From positions 258,120,812 to 258,184,811 of the forward strand of contig NC_134531.1 in assembly GCF_050624435.1 (NCBI RefSeq): a stretch of DNA of 64,000 nucleotides. Direction: 5' to 3'. The notes under the pieces were generated by a model. The model worked only from the letters and a program-made list of their open reading frames with translations. It was not told the origin of the DNA and searched no databases. Numbering within the stretch: the first letter of the stretch is position 1; each line of letters begins with the position of its first letter. Positions 34,816-46,286 of the stretch are shown one piece after another. The DNA is from Tenrec ecaudatus. Taxonomy: Eukaryota; Chordata; Mammalia; Afrosoricida; Tenrecidae. The position numbers and the translations under genes are program-made.

Positions 34816-37780
34816 TATGCTCCATTTGCATTTTTTAAGCTTACCTCAGCGGAGTAGCTTTTTCCCTATGTCCCATTTGCATTTTTTAAGCTTACCTCAG
34901 TGGACTCATGTTGTACTTGTCCTTTTGTGCTTGGCTTACTTTGCTTAGCATCATTTCTTCCAGTTCTTCCCATGCAGCGATGTGCTTCATATGTTCATCA
35001 CTGCTTTTTAATGATGCGTAGTACTCCATTATATGTATGTACCACCATTTTTTAATCCATTCATCAGTTGGTGGAACTTTATTTGGGTCATTTCCAACTC
35101 CTTACGATTTTGAACTGTGCCGCAATGAACATTGGAGCACAGATGTCTGGCCGTGGTTTGTTTCTTGCCTCTTCTGGGTATATGCCCAGGAGGGGGATTG
35201 CTGGGTCATAAAGTGGCTCAATTTCCATCTGTTTTATATATCACTAAATCGATTTCCATAGTGGCTGTACATACCTACAGGTCCACCAGCAGTGGATGAG
35301 GGTCCCTATCTCACCACAGCCCCTCCAACACTTGTTGCTTTCTGATTTTTTTGAATTGGGCTATCTTAAGGGTGTTAGGTGGTATCTCATAGTTGTTTTA
35401 ATTTGCATTTCCCTTTTGGCTAATGATTGGGAACATTTTCTTGTGTTTATTGGCCATTCGGTTTCTGCCCTTGGAAACTTCTGTTCAGGTCTTTTGCCCA
35501 TCTTCTCAGTGGGCAATTAGTTTTATTCTCTGTGAAGCTAGCAGAGTATTGTGGATTTTAGTAATAAGGCCTTTGTCTGATGTGTCATTGCTAACACTGT
35601 TTTCCCAATCCATGGACTCTCTTATTACTCTCTTGGTGGATTCTTTTGATGTAAACAGGTGTTTTATCTTCAGTATATCCCACTTGTCACTTTGTGCCTC
35701 CTCTGTGTTTGTGTCCTTCCCTATTTCTTATAGCCTATGTATTCCTTGCGCAAAAGTTGTCAGGTTGGTCCCAATTCCCTTACTGATGGCCCTAATAGTT
35801 TGGGGTTTGACCTCAAGGTCTATGATCCACTTTGAGCTTATTCTTGTGCATGGAGTGAAATAAGGGTCTTGCTTCACTTTTCTACAGGTAGATATCCATT
35901 TTCCCCCCGCACTACTTGTTGAAGAGGGCATCCTGTTCCCATTGGATATTTTTGGGACCTTTATCAAAGATCAATTGTCTGTATGCTGATGATTTTATTT
36001 TTGGGTTTTGAGTCAATTTCCATTGGTCTGAGTATCCGTCATTAAACCAATACCATGCAGTTTTGACCACTGTGGCTGTATAGTAAGTGCTGAAGTCAGA
36101 TAAAACAAGCCCTCCCACTGTGTTCTTCTTGAGAAGTTCTCTGCTAATTTGGGGCTTCTTCCCTTTCCATATGAAGTTGGTAATCAGTTTTCCATTTCTT
36201 CGAAAAAAAGATGAGCGTAATTGGATCGGGATTGCATTAAACTTATATAGTGCCTTGGGCAGAGCTGACATCTTTACTACATTGAGTCTGCCAATCCACG
36301 AGCATGGGCTATTCTTCCATTTGTTGAGGTCACTTGATTTCTTGTAATAGTGTTCTGTAGTTTCCCTCATATAGATCTTTTGTTCTTTTAGTCAGGTATA
36401 ACCTAGATATTGATCTCTTCTGTGGTCTTATCAGATATGCATAACAGTCTTATAGACTTCTGTTTGTTGATATTGCATCCTGCCACTCGGCCATATTCCT
36501 CTATTGCTTCCAGTATTACCCTTGTAGAGCTTTTGGGATTTTCCATTTATAAAATCATATCATCTGTGAATAATGATAGTTTCACCTCTTCCTTGCTCAG
36601 GCAAGTATCTTTGATGTCTTTTTTTTTAACATTTTATTAGGGGCTCATGCAACTCTTATCACAATCCATACATATCATACATCAATTGTATAAAGCACAT
36701 CCGTACATTCTTTTCCCTAATCATTTTCAAAGCATTTGCTCTCCACTTAAGCCCTTTGCATCAGGTCCTCTTTTTTCCCCTCCCTCCCCGCTACCCCCTC
36801 CCTCGTGAGCCCTTGATAATCCACAGATTGTTATTTTGTCATATCTTGCTCTATCCGGAGTCTCCCTTCCCCCCCTTCTCTGCCATCCATCTCCCAGGGA
36901 GGAGGTCACATGTGGATCCTTGTAATCAGTTCCCTCTTTCCAACCCTCTCACCCTCCACTCTCCCAGCATCGCCCCTCACACCCCTGGTCCTGAAGGTAT
37001 CATCCACCCTGGATTCCCTGTGCCTCCAGCTTCCATATGCACCAGTGCACAACCTCTGCCCTATCCAGTCTTGCAAGGTAGAATTTGGATCATGGTAGTT
37101 GGGGGGAGGAAGCATCCAGGATCTGGATCTGGGGGAAAGCTGTGTTCTTCATCGGTACTACATCGCACCCTGACTGACCCATCTCCTCTCCTAAACCCCT
37201 CTATGAGGGGCTCTCCAGTGGCTGACATTTGGGCCTTGGGTCTCCACTCTGCACTTCCCCCTTCATTCACTATGGTATGTATATATATATATATTTTTTA
37301 TTTTTGCATGATGCCTTATACCTGGTCCCTTTGGCACCTCGTGATCGCACCAGCTGGTGTGCTTCTTCCATGTGAGCTTTATTGCTTCTGAGCTAGATGG
37401 CCGCTTGTTCACCTTCAAGCCTTTAAGACCCCAGACACTATCTCTTTCGATAGCCATGCACCATCAGCTTTCTTCGCCACATTTGCTTTTCTTTGTCTTA
37501 TGCTGTTAGCTTAAACCTCCAGTATGATGTTAAATAAGAGTAGGGACACAGGACATCCTTGTCTGGTCCCTTTTCCCCTGGAACTGTGTTCATCTTTTCT
37601 CCATTGACTACCACGTTGGCTGTTGGTTTTTCATATATACCTTGTATTGTCTTGAGGAATTTTCCTTCTATTCTATCTTCTTGAGTGTCTTAAACAGGAA
37701 TTGGTGTTGGATGTTGTCAAATGCTTTTCCCACATCTATCGGTATTATTATGTGGTTCTTATCATTTTCTATACTGTCTC
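34816..37780 (-). pseudogene. L1 ORF2 C-terminal half, interrupted
   Basis: Contains the end of the RT domain and the C-terminal region. Near 36565 the catalytic box reads LSLFTDDMIL followed by a stop where L1s normally have FADDMIxY; both aspartates are kept but the next Tyr codon is TAA. Downstream frames at 35912-36370 include NFIWKGKKPQISRELL and YTATVVKTAWYWFNDGYSDQ, standard L1 ORF2 C-terminal text. Many stops. A younger L1 tail splits the RT coding region. Confidence 0.9.
36620..37486 (-). mobile_element. L1 3' UTR nested in ORF2 of the older L1
   Basis: Poly(T) and attttattaggggctcatgc begin right after gatgtctttt of ORF2. The host ORF2 resumes at ttttctttgtcttatgctgt. A short TSD (ctttt) is compatible. 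Carries an AT-rich simple repeat at 37276-37305. Confidence 0.9.
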
Positions 37781-38604
37781 TTTTCTTATATGCAGTGAAA
37801 CATTTTTTAATCAGCAATTTTGTAAAGTTATGTTTTTACTAGATCATTTGATTGCTCCCGAATAAGGACCCCCCAGATCCATTTAAATATTTTATTCTAT
37901 TTTAATGTCACAAGAAACGTAATATTAATAGAAATTATTTTGTCAAGACAGGATTTCTGATTCTTTACCTTTGACGTTCAGCCTGAGGCCTTTCCAAATT
38001 CTGTCATTACTTCTAATGCTTTCAGGACAGATGCTGTTAGGTCTTCCAGCACAAGTAGTAGATTACCAGCATCTATCAGTTAACTTGTTACCCTTCATTT
38101 GAACATCCCTCAGATGTCTCTAGGAGCTGGGTGATAGTGCAGCTCCAGCGACAGCAGGAAGAATAGCAGCAGCAATGAGCATCATCCTTGCTTCCCAGCC
38201 CAGTGTGGCAATAAGGCAGAGGGAAAAGACTAAACCACTGATTTGAACCACACAAATGGGTTAAAAATAAATTGTGCTATCTGTTGGATTTGTCCCCAAA
38301 TCCAGATTGACCGAATATAAAATACAAATAGCCCAATTCAATTGCAACAAAAGACTTCTTGGCATCGAATAAAGGTGTTGCAATTGGTTCCTATGTTTTC
38401 AGTTTCTCAATGGGCTGCAAGAGTTTATGCAGATTCGCTGGTGGCTATCTCACAGACATAAAGTCCACTTAGATACAGGTCTAATAGATTTGTGATCATT
38501 TTAGTCATCGTTCTGCTAGCAGAGAATATCAGACAGATGTTTCTTTGTGTTTCTTTGACTATGCAAAGGCATAAACTGTGTGAAACATAAACTATGGATA
38601 GCCT
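37781..38604. other. Unassigned sequence
   Basis: About 820 bases without a recognised gene or repeat. Confidence 0.3.
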
Positions 38605-38675
38605 TGAAAAGAATGGGAACGCCAGAACTCTTCATTGTGCTTATACTGAACCATGCACATGAATCAAGAGGCAGT
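38605..38675 (+). mobile_element. RTE LINE, part 1
   Basis: aaaagaatgggaacgccaga, then cttcattgtgcttat and catgaatcaagaggcagt: the RTE RT region. It continues at 39498 after an LTR insertion. Confidence 0.85.
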
Positions 38676-39497
38676 TGTTTTCAGGATTACAAAGAGACTT
38701 TTCTGAGCTTTGTCTCCCCCAAGAGGAGCCAAACATTAGAGGCTTTTTGCCAGCATATGGTGGGAGGTCAGATGCTTAGAGACATCCTCCCTGAAGGCAG
38801 TCAGTTGCCAGACTACTGTCTGGGCCCATCATAGGTAGGGCCTGCTCCCTGCTGTTAAGGATAAAGGGCTACTGCTCCCTAAAGGTTTGCAACCATTAGT
38901 CTGGTCCCTGTAGGTGGGCTTTACACCCTACTGATAATGGTTTCTATGGAGATCCAGAGAACAGGTCAAACCTGCTCAGTGACATCCAAAGTTAGGCTGT
39001 CATCCTGAATCTAGGATCCGCCCATCTTGTCACATGTATACCCCCAATCCCTCCTCTTCCTATTGTGTGTATATCCCTAGATTGTCCCCCTCTCATTGCT
39101 GTATCACCTATAGTACAACCCCTTCCTGTGACATGTCTTTACCTGTGATTAGGGGGCTTGCATGCCCCCCCAAAGACATATAAACCTTGGTTAGCAATAA
39201 AGATCCCTGTTGGCCTCTCGTTGGCTCCCCTTCCATTCCCTCTTCCTCACTCCCCTGTTCCCTTTCCCCTTTTCCTCCTTCCCCTCCCACTCTCTCCTGC
39301 CCTCCAGTCACCCACGTGGACAACCAAGCTGGGCTGAGGTAAGCATGCTACCATGAAATGTGTCTGACTCAATTATTTCAATCTTTCTTCTATATCTCAT
39401 GCTCTCAATGCCTTTATTATAAATTATATATATAACCAACCATAAAATTTCACCTATTGAACCCTTGATTAGTTTCTGGGGCTGGCCTATTCCCCCA
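38676..39497 (+). mobile_element. Solo LTR, class I ERV-like
   Basis: 822 bases from tgttttcagg to tattccccca (TG...CA), flanked by the 4 bp TSD cagt (38672-38675 and 39498-39501). It sits exactly inside an RTE sequence that is continuous without it. TATA-like tataaa at 39179-39184 and aataaa at 39196-39201, followed by a C/T-rich stretch, resemble LTR U3/R/U5 order. The 4 bp TSD points to class I. No internal retroviral genes are present. Confidence 0.8.
39179..39201 (+). promoter_or_regulatory. TATA box and polyadenylation signal of the LTR
   Basis: tataaa followed after 11 bases by aataaa. The spacing is tight for an R region, so one of the two may not be used. Confidence 0.45.
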
Positions 39498-39571
39498 CAG
39501 TTGTGAGAATGGAACAAGGGAATACTGCATGGTTTAAAAATCAGGAATCAGGGCTATATCTTCTCACTATA
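39498..39571 (+). mobile_element. RTE LINE, part 2
   Basis: ttgtgagaatggaacaaggg, then aatactgcatggtttaaaaa and ttctcactata. Interrupted again at 39572. Confidence 0.88.
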
Positions 39572-40001
39572 TGTGATGGTTAAGTTTTCTGTGCCAACTT
39601 GGCTCCCATAGGAACATGCAGGTGTTTAGCCTGTCAATCAGGTTGCAGCTTGATTGGAAGCCAGCCTCCTTCTTTCTCCCTGGAGGCAGACCACAGTCTC
39701 TCTCTGCTTCACCTTCCTGTTGGCAAGCCACAGGGCTGAGATGTCAGAACCTTGTGATGCTTCCAGCACCATTGAATCCACAAGACTCTGCACCCACCAG
39801 CCTGTGATCTTCCTGAATTCTGTATCATTACACAGTTGCATGAGTCTCAAGAGGAATGTATGGACTAGTATCGAACTTATGGACTTGATTTGTATGGGGC
39901 TGGGATATTTTCTTGATGTCCGACTACTCCTTGATATAAACCTCCTTCTTAAACATATATGAGTGTCTCTGGATGTTTCTCTAGTCAACCCAGACAAACA
40001 C
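39572..40001 (+). mobile_element. Solo LTR, ERVL-like
   Basis: 430 bases from tgtgatggttaag to gacaaacaca. The 5 bp TSD is ctata (39567-39571) and ccata (40002-40006), one change apart. It inserts into the RTE between ttctcac and ccatacttattt. Same 3' terminal block (tctctagtcaacccagac) as the LTRs at 27.6 and 41.6 kb. A 5 bp TSD suits ERVL or MaLR. Confidence 0.8.
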
Positions 40002-40850
40002 ACCATACTTATTTAATGCATATGCTAAGCAAATCATCAAAGAGGCTGAATTATTTGAAAAAGAGCGTGGCATCAGAATTGGAGGAAGGCTTATTAGCAA
40101 CCTGCGATATGCAGACAACACAACTTGCTTGCTCAAAGTGAGGAGGACTTGATGCTCTTATTATTGAAGATCAAGGATGGCAGCCTTCCTTCAGTATGGA
40201 TTAGAACTCAAGGAAAACCAAAATCCTTACCACTGGACCAATAGGTGAAACCATGGTAAATAGAGAAAAGATTGACGTTGTCAAGGATTTCATCTTGCTT
40301 GGATCCACAAACAATATTCGTGGAAACAGTAGTCAAGAGATAAAATGACTTGTTGCATTGGGTAAATCTGCTGCACAAGACCTCTTTAAAGCGTTGAAAA
40401 GCAAGCATGTTACCTTGAGGATTGTGGTACGTCTGAACAAAGCCAAGATGTTTTAAATTGGCTCATATGCTTGGTAAAACTGGGCATTAAATAAGGAAGA
40501 CTGAAGAACACTCAATGCATTTGAACAATAGTACTGGTGAAGAACAATGAAAGTGCCATGGACTGCTGAAGAACAAACCACTCTATCTTCTCAGAAATAT
40601 AACCAGAATGCTCCCTGGGTGGAAGAATGGCTTGGCTTTTCCTCACATGTTGCCAGGAGAGAACAGTCTCTAGAAAAGGATGACATGTTTGGTAAACTGG
40701 AGGAAGGCCCTTGACAACATGGATTGACACAGTGACTACAATGATGGCCTCTAAAATAAGACCAATTGTGAGGATGGTGCAGGACTTGGCGGCGCCTCAT
40801 TCTGTTGTACATAGGTCACTATGAATTGGAACTGATTGAACAATAATGAC
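40002..40850 (+). mobile_element. RTE LINE, part 3 with 3' end
   Basis: Continues with cttatttaatgcatatgcta, then gcaacctgcgatatgcagac, the RT box (NLRYADN in place of NLRYADD). The C-terminal region follows, to gaacaataatgacaaccc. Parts 1-3 together make one plus-strand, 5'-truncated RTE. Confidence 0.9.
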
Positions 40851-41440
40851 AACCCACACTACATAAAATATATATTTCACAAAATTGCTAAGAAGATAAC
40901 AAGCATCTTGAATTTGATTTTATTATAGATATACATAATACGATAAAGGTCTGTAGGCCAGATTGATTCCAAACCGTAGGTAATATTTGGTGCTTCCGGA
41001 ATTCATGACAAATCATCTAAGACCACTGCATTTATTCAGTCTAGTTCTGAAACTCATGGCTGTTCAGTGTACTAAAGGTAAGGAAGTTAATGTGTAGATA
41101 AACAGCCTAAATGTTTATAAAGCTATTTTGGAATGAACTCATTGCCACAGATCATGATATTAATTATTCCATGCTCTTCAACTGACACTGCAGAGCTGCT
41201 CCAAATTTCTTTTATTCAGTTCAGCACCTGTAAAGAAAAGGAAGGCACAGAATAGCTCCACAGGAGCATTTGGGGTAGTACAATCACAGAAAGTACTTCG
41301 GTAAAACATGTCCTGAAATATTTGAGACTTTCCCCAGCTACTGATTAACTCTTATGCCCTGGGAATAGGGAATTGCATACAAGTGAGCAAGAGAAAAGGC
41401 AGTTACTTAATAAATCTAGGTGAGCATGCCTATAGCAGGC
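40851..41440. other. Unassigned sequence
   Basis: No feature recognised. Confidence 0.3.
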
Positions 41441-41567
41441 AACAGGTGAGACAACTCAGAGCAGAAAAAGACGGGATTTTGAGTGGATTTAATCTTTGCT
41501 TTACAGTGTAGCCTTGGCAAGCTATTGACAAGACTGAGCTTCAGTTTCCTCAACCACCAAAGGCAAG
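41441..41567 (+). mobile_element. MIR, left part
   Basis: gccttggcaagctattgaca, then tgagcttcagtttcctcaac: MIR core. Interrupted after the TSD gcaag. Confidence 0.75.
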
Positions 41568-42085
41568 TGAGGTAGTTAGTTTATTGTGTCAACCTGGCTG
41601 ATAAACACATGTGGGGTTAATTGAAGGGTGGAGGGATAAATGGCTCAGTGAACCTCGCCTTTAGAGTTCTCAGGTCTCTTGCTTTGTGATGGTCGGAGCA
41701 GGGTGCAGCCGCCTTACCCAGTTCCCTGCTTCAACTTACAAGGCTCATTTCCTGCAAGACATCCCTGAGGAGAAGCCACATGAAGCTACCCCGGTACAGC
41801 CCTCAAGTGCTGGAGCAGTGGTGTGGAGACCCCTGCCAGCACTGAGATGCTTACACATTCACTGACTCAGCTTTCCTCCTGCAATTGGCATCACTGCATC
41901 TGATTTGTGAGATGGAGCAGGATTTTGTGGATTGGTGTTGGACATATGGGCTACTGTTGGACTTGTGGGCTTGGGCAGCACTGGGTTGGGATATTTTCTG
42001 GGTGCACACTTAACCTTTACATAAAACTCTCTCTTATACATGAGTTTCTGTGGATTTGTTTCTCTAAAGTACCCAGACTAATACA
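41568..42085 (+). mobile_element. Solo LTR, ERVL-like
   Basis: 518 bases from tgaggtagttagtttattgt to acccagactaataca. A perfect 5 bp TSD gcaag flanks it (41563-41567 and 42086-42090). Inserted in a MIR whose two halves fit together. Holds acataaaactctctctta, a polyadenylation-like region near the end. Confidence 0.85.
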
Positions 42086-42190
42086 GCAAGTTATAATACC
42101 TATTCCTGAAAGGTTATACAGATTATATAAAGAATGATATCAAATATGTAATGCTTAATAAACATTAGCTGTTAATTGTAATTATTAGTG
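42086..42190 (+). mobile_element. MIR, right part
   Basis: gttataatacctattcctga, then atgcttaataaacattagct and gttaattgtaattatt: MIR 3' region. Confidence 0.75.
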
Positions 42191-43204
42191 AAAATAAAAT
42201 GAGACCTCTATGAGTGGGCCCATCATTTTTCAGTCCTCTCATATTTACAGTGGTATGTCAAAAAGTATTGCTGCTGGAGTCCCAGTTCACAGAAGTACTG
42301 CAAACATGCTGAAACATGTCTCTGCAATTAGTAGGTGGCTGCAGATAAACTCTCTGTGTCCTACACACATCTTAGTTTAGGGCGGCATGAAAAATGACCC
42401 AAGCAGAACTGTGGGTTCTGCAGAGACCTGCTCAGCCATTAAGCTCAAGGCAGGAGCTTACAGCAAGTGATTCTGAGGACTTCCAAGGAGCATACCCACT
42501 ACGTTTTCTCAAGGTGGACAGAGAGATGCAGGATGACCAGAGGGGCTTATTGTGAAGTTAAAAAATAACATCAGAAACTGTATTCTTGAGAGAAAGGCTA
42601 GGAAAGTTGTTCAGAGGGCTCTCGTTCTTTTTTCTCCTGGTAATGCATCCCATCATCTTCGAGAGTAACCAGGGATGTCCTACCAGGAGCCTCACCCTGG
42701 CCAACGTCTAGACCTGAGTTTTCCCCTTTAAAACACAAACTAACATTTTAAAAGAGCACTCTTTGAGTCCTTAAGGATGCTAAAACTGCGATTTTTTTTC
42801 CCGAATGTAAATCGGAGAGTGCAGAAGTCTTTGAGGGAAAGGTTAGAAGGAAGGAGACACCACCTCCAGAAGTGTGTAGTCCTGAGGAAGGACATGTCAA
42901 GAAACTAGTTTCACCGTTTGAGAGTTTTATTTAATAAAGATTTCTATAATATGACAGCAATACTTATTCAGTCTCATATATTTATATTTTTCAGTAATCT
43001 TGGGAAAGTTTAATCTAGTGGTGGTACACCAGATACTCGGATTAGACTTCAGTGCATTGGGGGGGGGGGATAATGACATTTAATAAAGTAGCTTGTGAAG
43101 ATTTGTGATTAACCCACATTTAATTATCCTGCAGATAAATTCCTGATACAGGAAAATGATTTGGAGTGGCATCCAGCCTCCTTTAACAAGACAGTACCCC
43201 GCCT
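42191..43204. other. Unassigned sequence
   Basis: About 1 kb without a recognised gene. A G run lies at 43061-43070. Confidence 0.35.
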
Positions 43205-43430
43205 CCCCTCAAAATCACAAAACCAAAAACTTCACTGCCATCGAGTTGATGCCACCTCATAGTGACCTTTTAGGGTACAACTTCCCATGTGAGTTTCTGA
43301 GACTGCGATTGTTTACGAAAGTTCAAAGCCCAGGATTTCTCCCAAGGAACCTGGTCTATTGTGGTTTCAAACTGCTTACCTTTCAGGTACCTGCCCAGAG
43401 CAAACCTCTAAGCCACCAGGGCTTCTCAGC
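43205..43430 (-). mobile_element. AfroSINE
   Basis: Minus strand: aaaccaaaaacttcactgcc, then atcgagttgatgccacctca, gagtttctgagactgcgatt and accagggcttc, followed by (agc)n. Confidence 0.88.
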
Positions 43431-44267
43431 AGCAGCAGCAGAACCAAGGGTTTACAACCAATGTCTATGAGGCAGAGGTCAAGCATGACCCCATCCTCCA
43501 TCCTTCTGTACGAATTCTGACACCAGCCATCCCTTCCATGCACGCTCTATTTTCTGTTTGGTTTGAAAATTCCATGCAACAGCTACACAGAACTCACAGA
43601 CAATGGTCATGATTATGGGGTTTATTAGGGAAGTTACAAGGTACAATTCAAGTGTACCATTCAGGTGAGAAATGTTCAGGATATAGTTATTCAGTCAGGA
43701 CAGTGGCTTCTGTGCAGTGCCTGTAGGCAGGCCTCTCTATGGTCCTCAGTCTCTTAGCTTGGCCTTTACCCTGCTCAGGCAAAGTTACAAAGCTCCTTTA
43801 GGGCTGCCAATAAATGCTCCAAGGGCATGCCACTCTGCTATAAGTCTCAACTCAAAGGCATCCAGCTTTTCCAGCTTCAAGGTCAGCAAACTTATCTCCC
43901 CCAATCTAGTGCTTAGAGGCAACCCACTCCCTAAGCTCGAGTCCTGTCCACAGGCACTCCATTTCACTTGTTCTGTGGGCTAGGGAATTTAGTGTTGTCT
44001 CCTAGTTCCACTCTTGTTACTGCTTCCCTGCCTCTCTCTAGTGGCCAAGTTGTCTCCTGAATCAAGGAAGTTCAATTCTAAGGAATTTCTGGGTTCAAAG
44101 AATGCACTCCACTCCTGGCTCTCCCTTGCTGGATGTGAAAATGTCCCCTCTTGATTCTGAGATAGCTTATTTGATATACGGCAGGATGGAACTCATATTT
44201 AGCACTTGTTAACATACACAGCTGAATCTTATAACCAATCAGTATCTTCCCCACCTTTTTACCCAGA
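43431..44267. other. Unassigned sequence
   Basis: About 840 bases without a recognised gene or repeat. Open frames here have no family features. Confidence 0.35.
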
Positions 44268-44470
44268 AAACCAAAACCCAGATTCACTGCCATTGAGTCA
44301 ATCAGTGTCTATTCATTGTGACCCTATAGGACAGGGTAAAACTGCCCCTGTGAGTTTCTAAGGCTGGAACTATTTCCAAGTGTAGAAAGTCCCGTCTTTC
44401 CCGCTAGGAATAGCTGGTTTCAAACTGCTGACGCTGTAAATCACAGCCCAACTCATAACCACTACCCAGA
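44268..44470 (-). mobile_element. AfroSINE
   Basis: Minus strand: aaccaaaacccagattcact, then ctataggacagggtaaaact, gccccctgtga-like text and ggtttcaaactgctgacgct. Confidence 0.88.
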
Positions 44471-46015
44471 CTCATCAGGGAAATAAAGGTAGTAGCAAAG
44501 GCTATGGTTAGAACAGCCATGTTGAATAATTTACTGCATTGCAATTTCAAATTGAAAACAAGCCAAGAAGCATAAACTGAAAAAAATAATTTCTATCATT
44601 ATTAATCTTCTGTATTAAAAAGTATACTTGCAAGTGGGTTGGGTATATAAGATCTAGCTTGACTTGACACACCCCCTTTAGATACTAAGGGGGGAAAGAA
44701 AAAGATCAGTGCAATGAATACTGGGGGAAATTTTCTCTAAAATACAAAAGAAGCAGTTAATGAGAAAATCACGTATTTTAATTGCATGAAATATGAAAAA
44801 TCCAATAGGATTCAGCCTCAGCAGAATTTTGTATTCCTACCATCAGAAATAGGTTTATCTAAAAAGCAATTCTCAACTAGATACCATCTGTTTGAATAGG
44901 GTCCCTAATTTTTCTTAATAGTTGGGAAAATATGCTTGGGCTCTTAGTGAAGCAATGTCTGGGGAAAACACAGGATGCAAATGTGAAGCTACACCGCAAA
45001 GCACATGTGCAGAAATGTACAGGAGACTCCAAGGGTCTGTGTAAACAGGGAGAGCCGCTTAGTAAAGTGGCACTGGGAAGCTACTGGGGTTTGGTAATAA
45101 TATACTCCACTTTCATTAGGCATCTCCCTCTTGTGCATTAATACGTGACATCATGCTCTCATATAACATTTTATAACGAAGTGAAATAAAAAGCCCCTCC
45201 AGACTGCAACTGTACGGTAATCAGATTCTGTCCTGCTCATTATGACTGCAATTATGTAACAAAACTCTCCAAATATAGTTCAGTTATTGCAGTTATTAAT
45301 CATTCTGTTTTTGTTTCAAGTACTTGCTTCATAGCCTGCTGGATAGACTCCATTATTGTATACGCTGAACGTCGAAAGTCAACCATGTGCGTGTGAATCT
45401 GCTATTCTAATGGCCTTCAAAAGGCCTTTCACCATATTTTACCATTTCTATTTCTATTTGTAAAAAAAACTTGCAAGAAACAGAACATAGTCTTTAACAG
45501 AGAACAACCTGGCAAATCAGAAACCTATTTTCTTAGAACTAGAGCTAGTTCTGCTTAAGAAGTTAGTCTCAGAATACTAATCAGTTCTTACCAAAATGGG
45601 GAAAATGTCCTGAAAGAATCTGTACGTTTGATGAGGAACAAACTACGAGGGACAGAAAATGTGTGTTTTTAAAGGCTCAGAGACACTCATGGATAGAAGG
45701 TATTTCTAAACATTTTATGCACAGAAATGATGTATTCTGATTAATTTAACTATAAAATGCCAAGTAAGAGACAGCAGATTTATTGTACTGAACAAACACC
45801 ATCTGCACCACCTTAAATCATCACTACAGACATATTTCTAGTGGGGGAGGAATACATCTACCTGAAAAATTCTCATGTTTAGATTCTGAGATGCTGAAGT
45901 ACTAACTAACTAGAACTCCAGAAATAATTATATAATTAGTTAAATAGTAACATATTTTAAAACCCCATAAAATATATTAATTTATTAACATGGTTTATAA
46001 AATGCATGTTGCCCA
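44471..46015 (-). other. NSUN3 downstream region, probable 3' UTR plus intergenic DNA
   Basis: AT-rich sequence with no transposable element or open frame that I recognise. Because it directly follows the NSUN3 stop on the minus strand, some of it is expected to be 3' UTR. How much cannot be told from sequence alone. Confidence 0.4.
45981..45986 (-). promoter_or_regulatory. NSUN3: Candidate NSUN3 polyadenylation signal
   Basis: A minus-strand AATAAA (tttatt on the plus strand) lies about 30 bases after the NSUN3 stop codon. A second tttatt is near 45779. The first would give a very short 3' UTR and AT-rich DNA makes chance hits common, so the site actually used may lie further left. Confidence 0.3.
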
Positions 46016-46286
46016 TCACACATGATTCCGTTTTTTCAGTTTAGCCACATACATTGGGCCCCAGGCTTTGCCCTTATCTGGAATTACCAAAAGCCCACAC
46101 TCCTGGCCAATGGGAACAAAGGTAAAGTCTTGAGAGCACGTCCTTGCCAGGCTTTTCATGTCCACAGGCGTGATGTCACTGCAGGTGTTCAAAATTTCAG
46201 TGATCACATCTTGATTTTCTGCCTTGGAAAGTGTGCATGTCGAGTAAACAAGTAACCCTCCAGGACGCAGAGCCTTAATTGCAGAC
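46016..46286 (-). CDS. NSUN3: NSUN3 terminal coding exon (partial gene)
   Basis: Mitochondrial RNA m5C methyltransferase that modifies the wobble cytosine (C34) of mitochondrial tRNA-Met, later oxidised to f5C for AUA decoding (known for the family). Read on the minus strand, a pyrimidine-rich acceptor ending in ttacttacag (AG at 46288-46287) precedes an exon of one base plus 89 codons and TGA (46018-46016). It starts SAIKALRPGG, then LLVYSTCTLSKAENQ, the NSUN motif with the catalytic Cys of the STCT box, and ends QECGLLVIPDKGKAWGPMYV-AKLKK plus a short tail. I recognise this as the C-terminus of NSUN3 rather than NSUN4 from the LVIPDKGKAWGPMYVAKL block. The exon is intact, with no frameshift, and has an intron side, so it is not a processed pseudogene. 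Earlier exons (SAM-binding and DAPCS motifs) should lie to the right, probably outside the window. Confidence 0.93.

Larger units (their letters stand above)
32632..37780 (-). mobile_element. Long L1, 5'-truncated in the ORF2 RT region
   Basis: Minus-strand L1: 3' end at 32632, 3' UTR to ~34815, ORF2 3' half to ~37780, with a younger L1 inserted at about 36620-37486. One copy only of the 248 bp unit (33330-33500). A 51-base tandem duplication at the ORF2 end repeats agtagctttt...cttacctcag (34804 and 34855). Confidence 0.92.

Noticed and set aside
36756..37391. A 211-codon plus-strand frame, with similar 150-185 codon frames at 8743-9219 and 53586-54140
   Set aside because: They are antisense to the L1 3' UTR, whose C-rich strand has few stops. 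Sharing between young copies explains the similarity; no motif is present.
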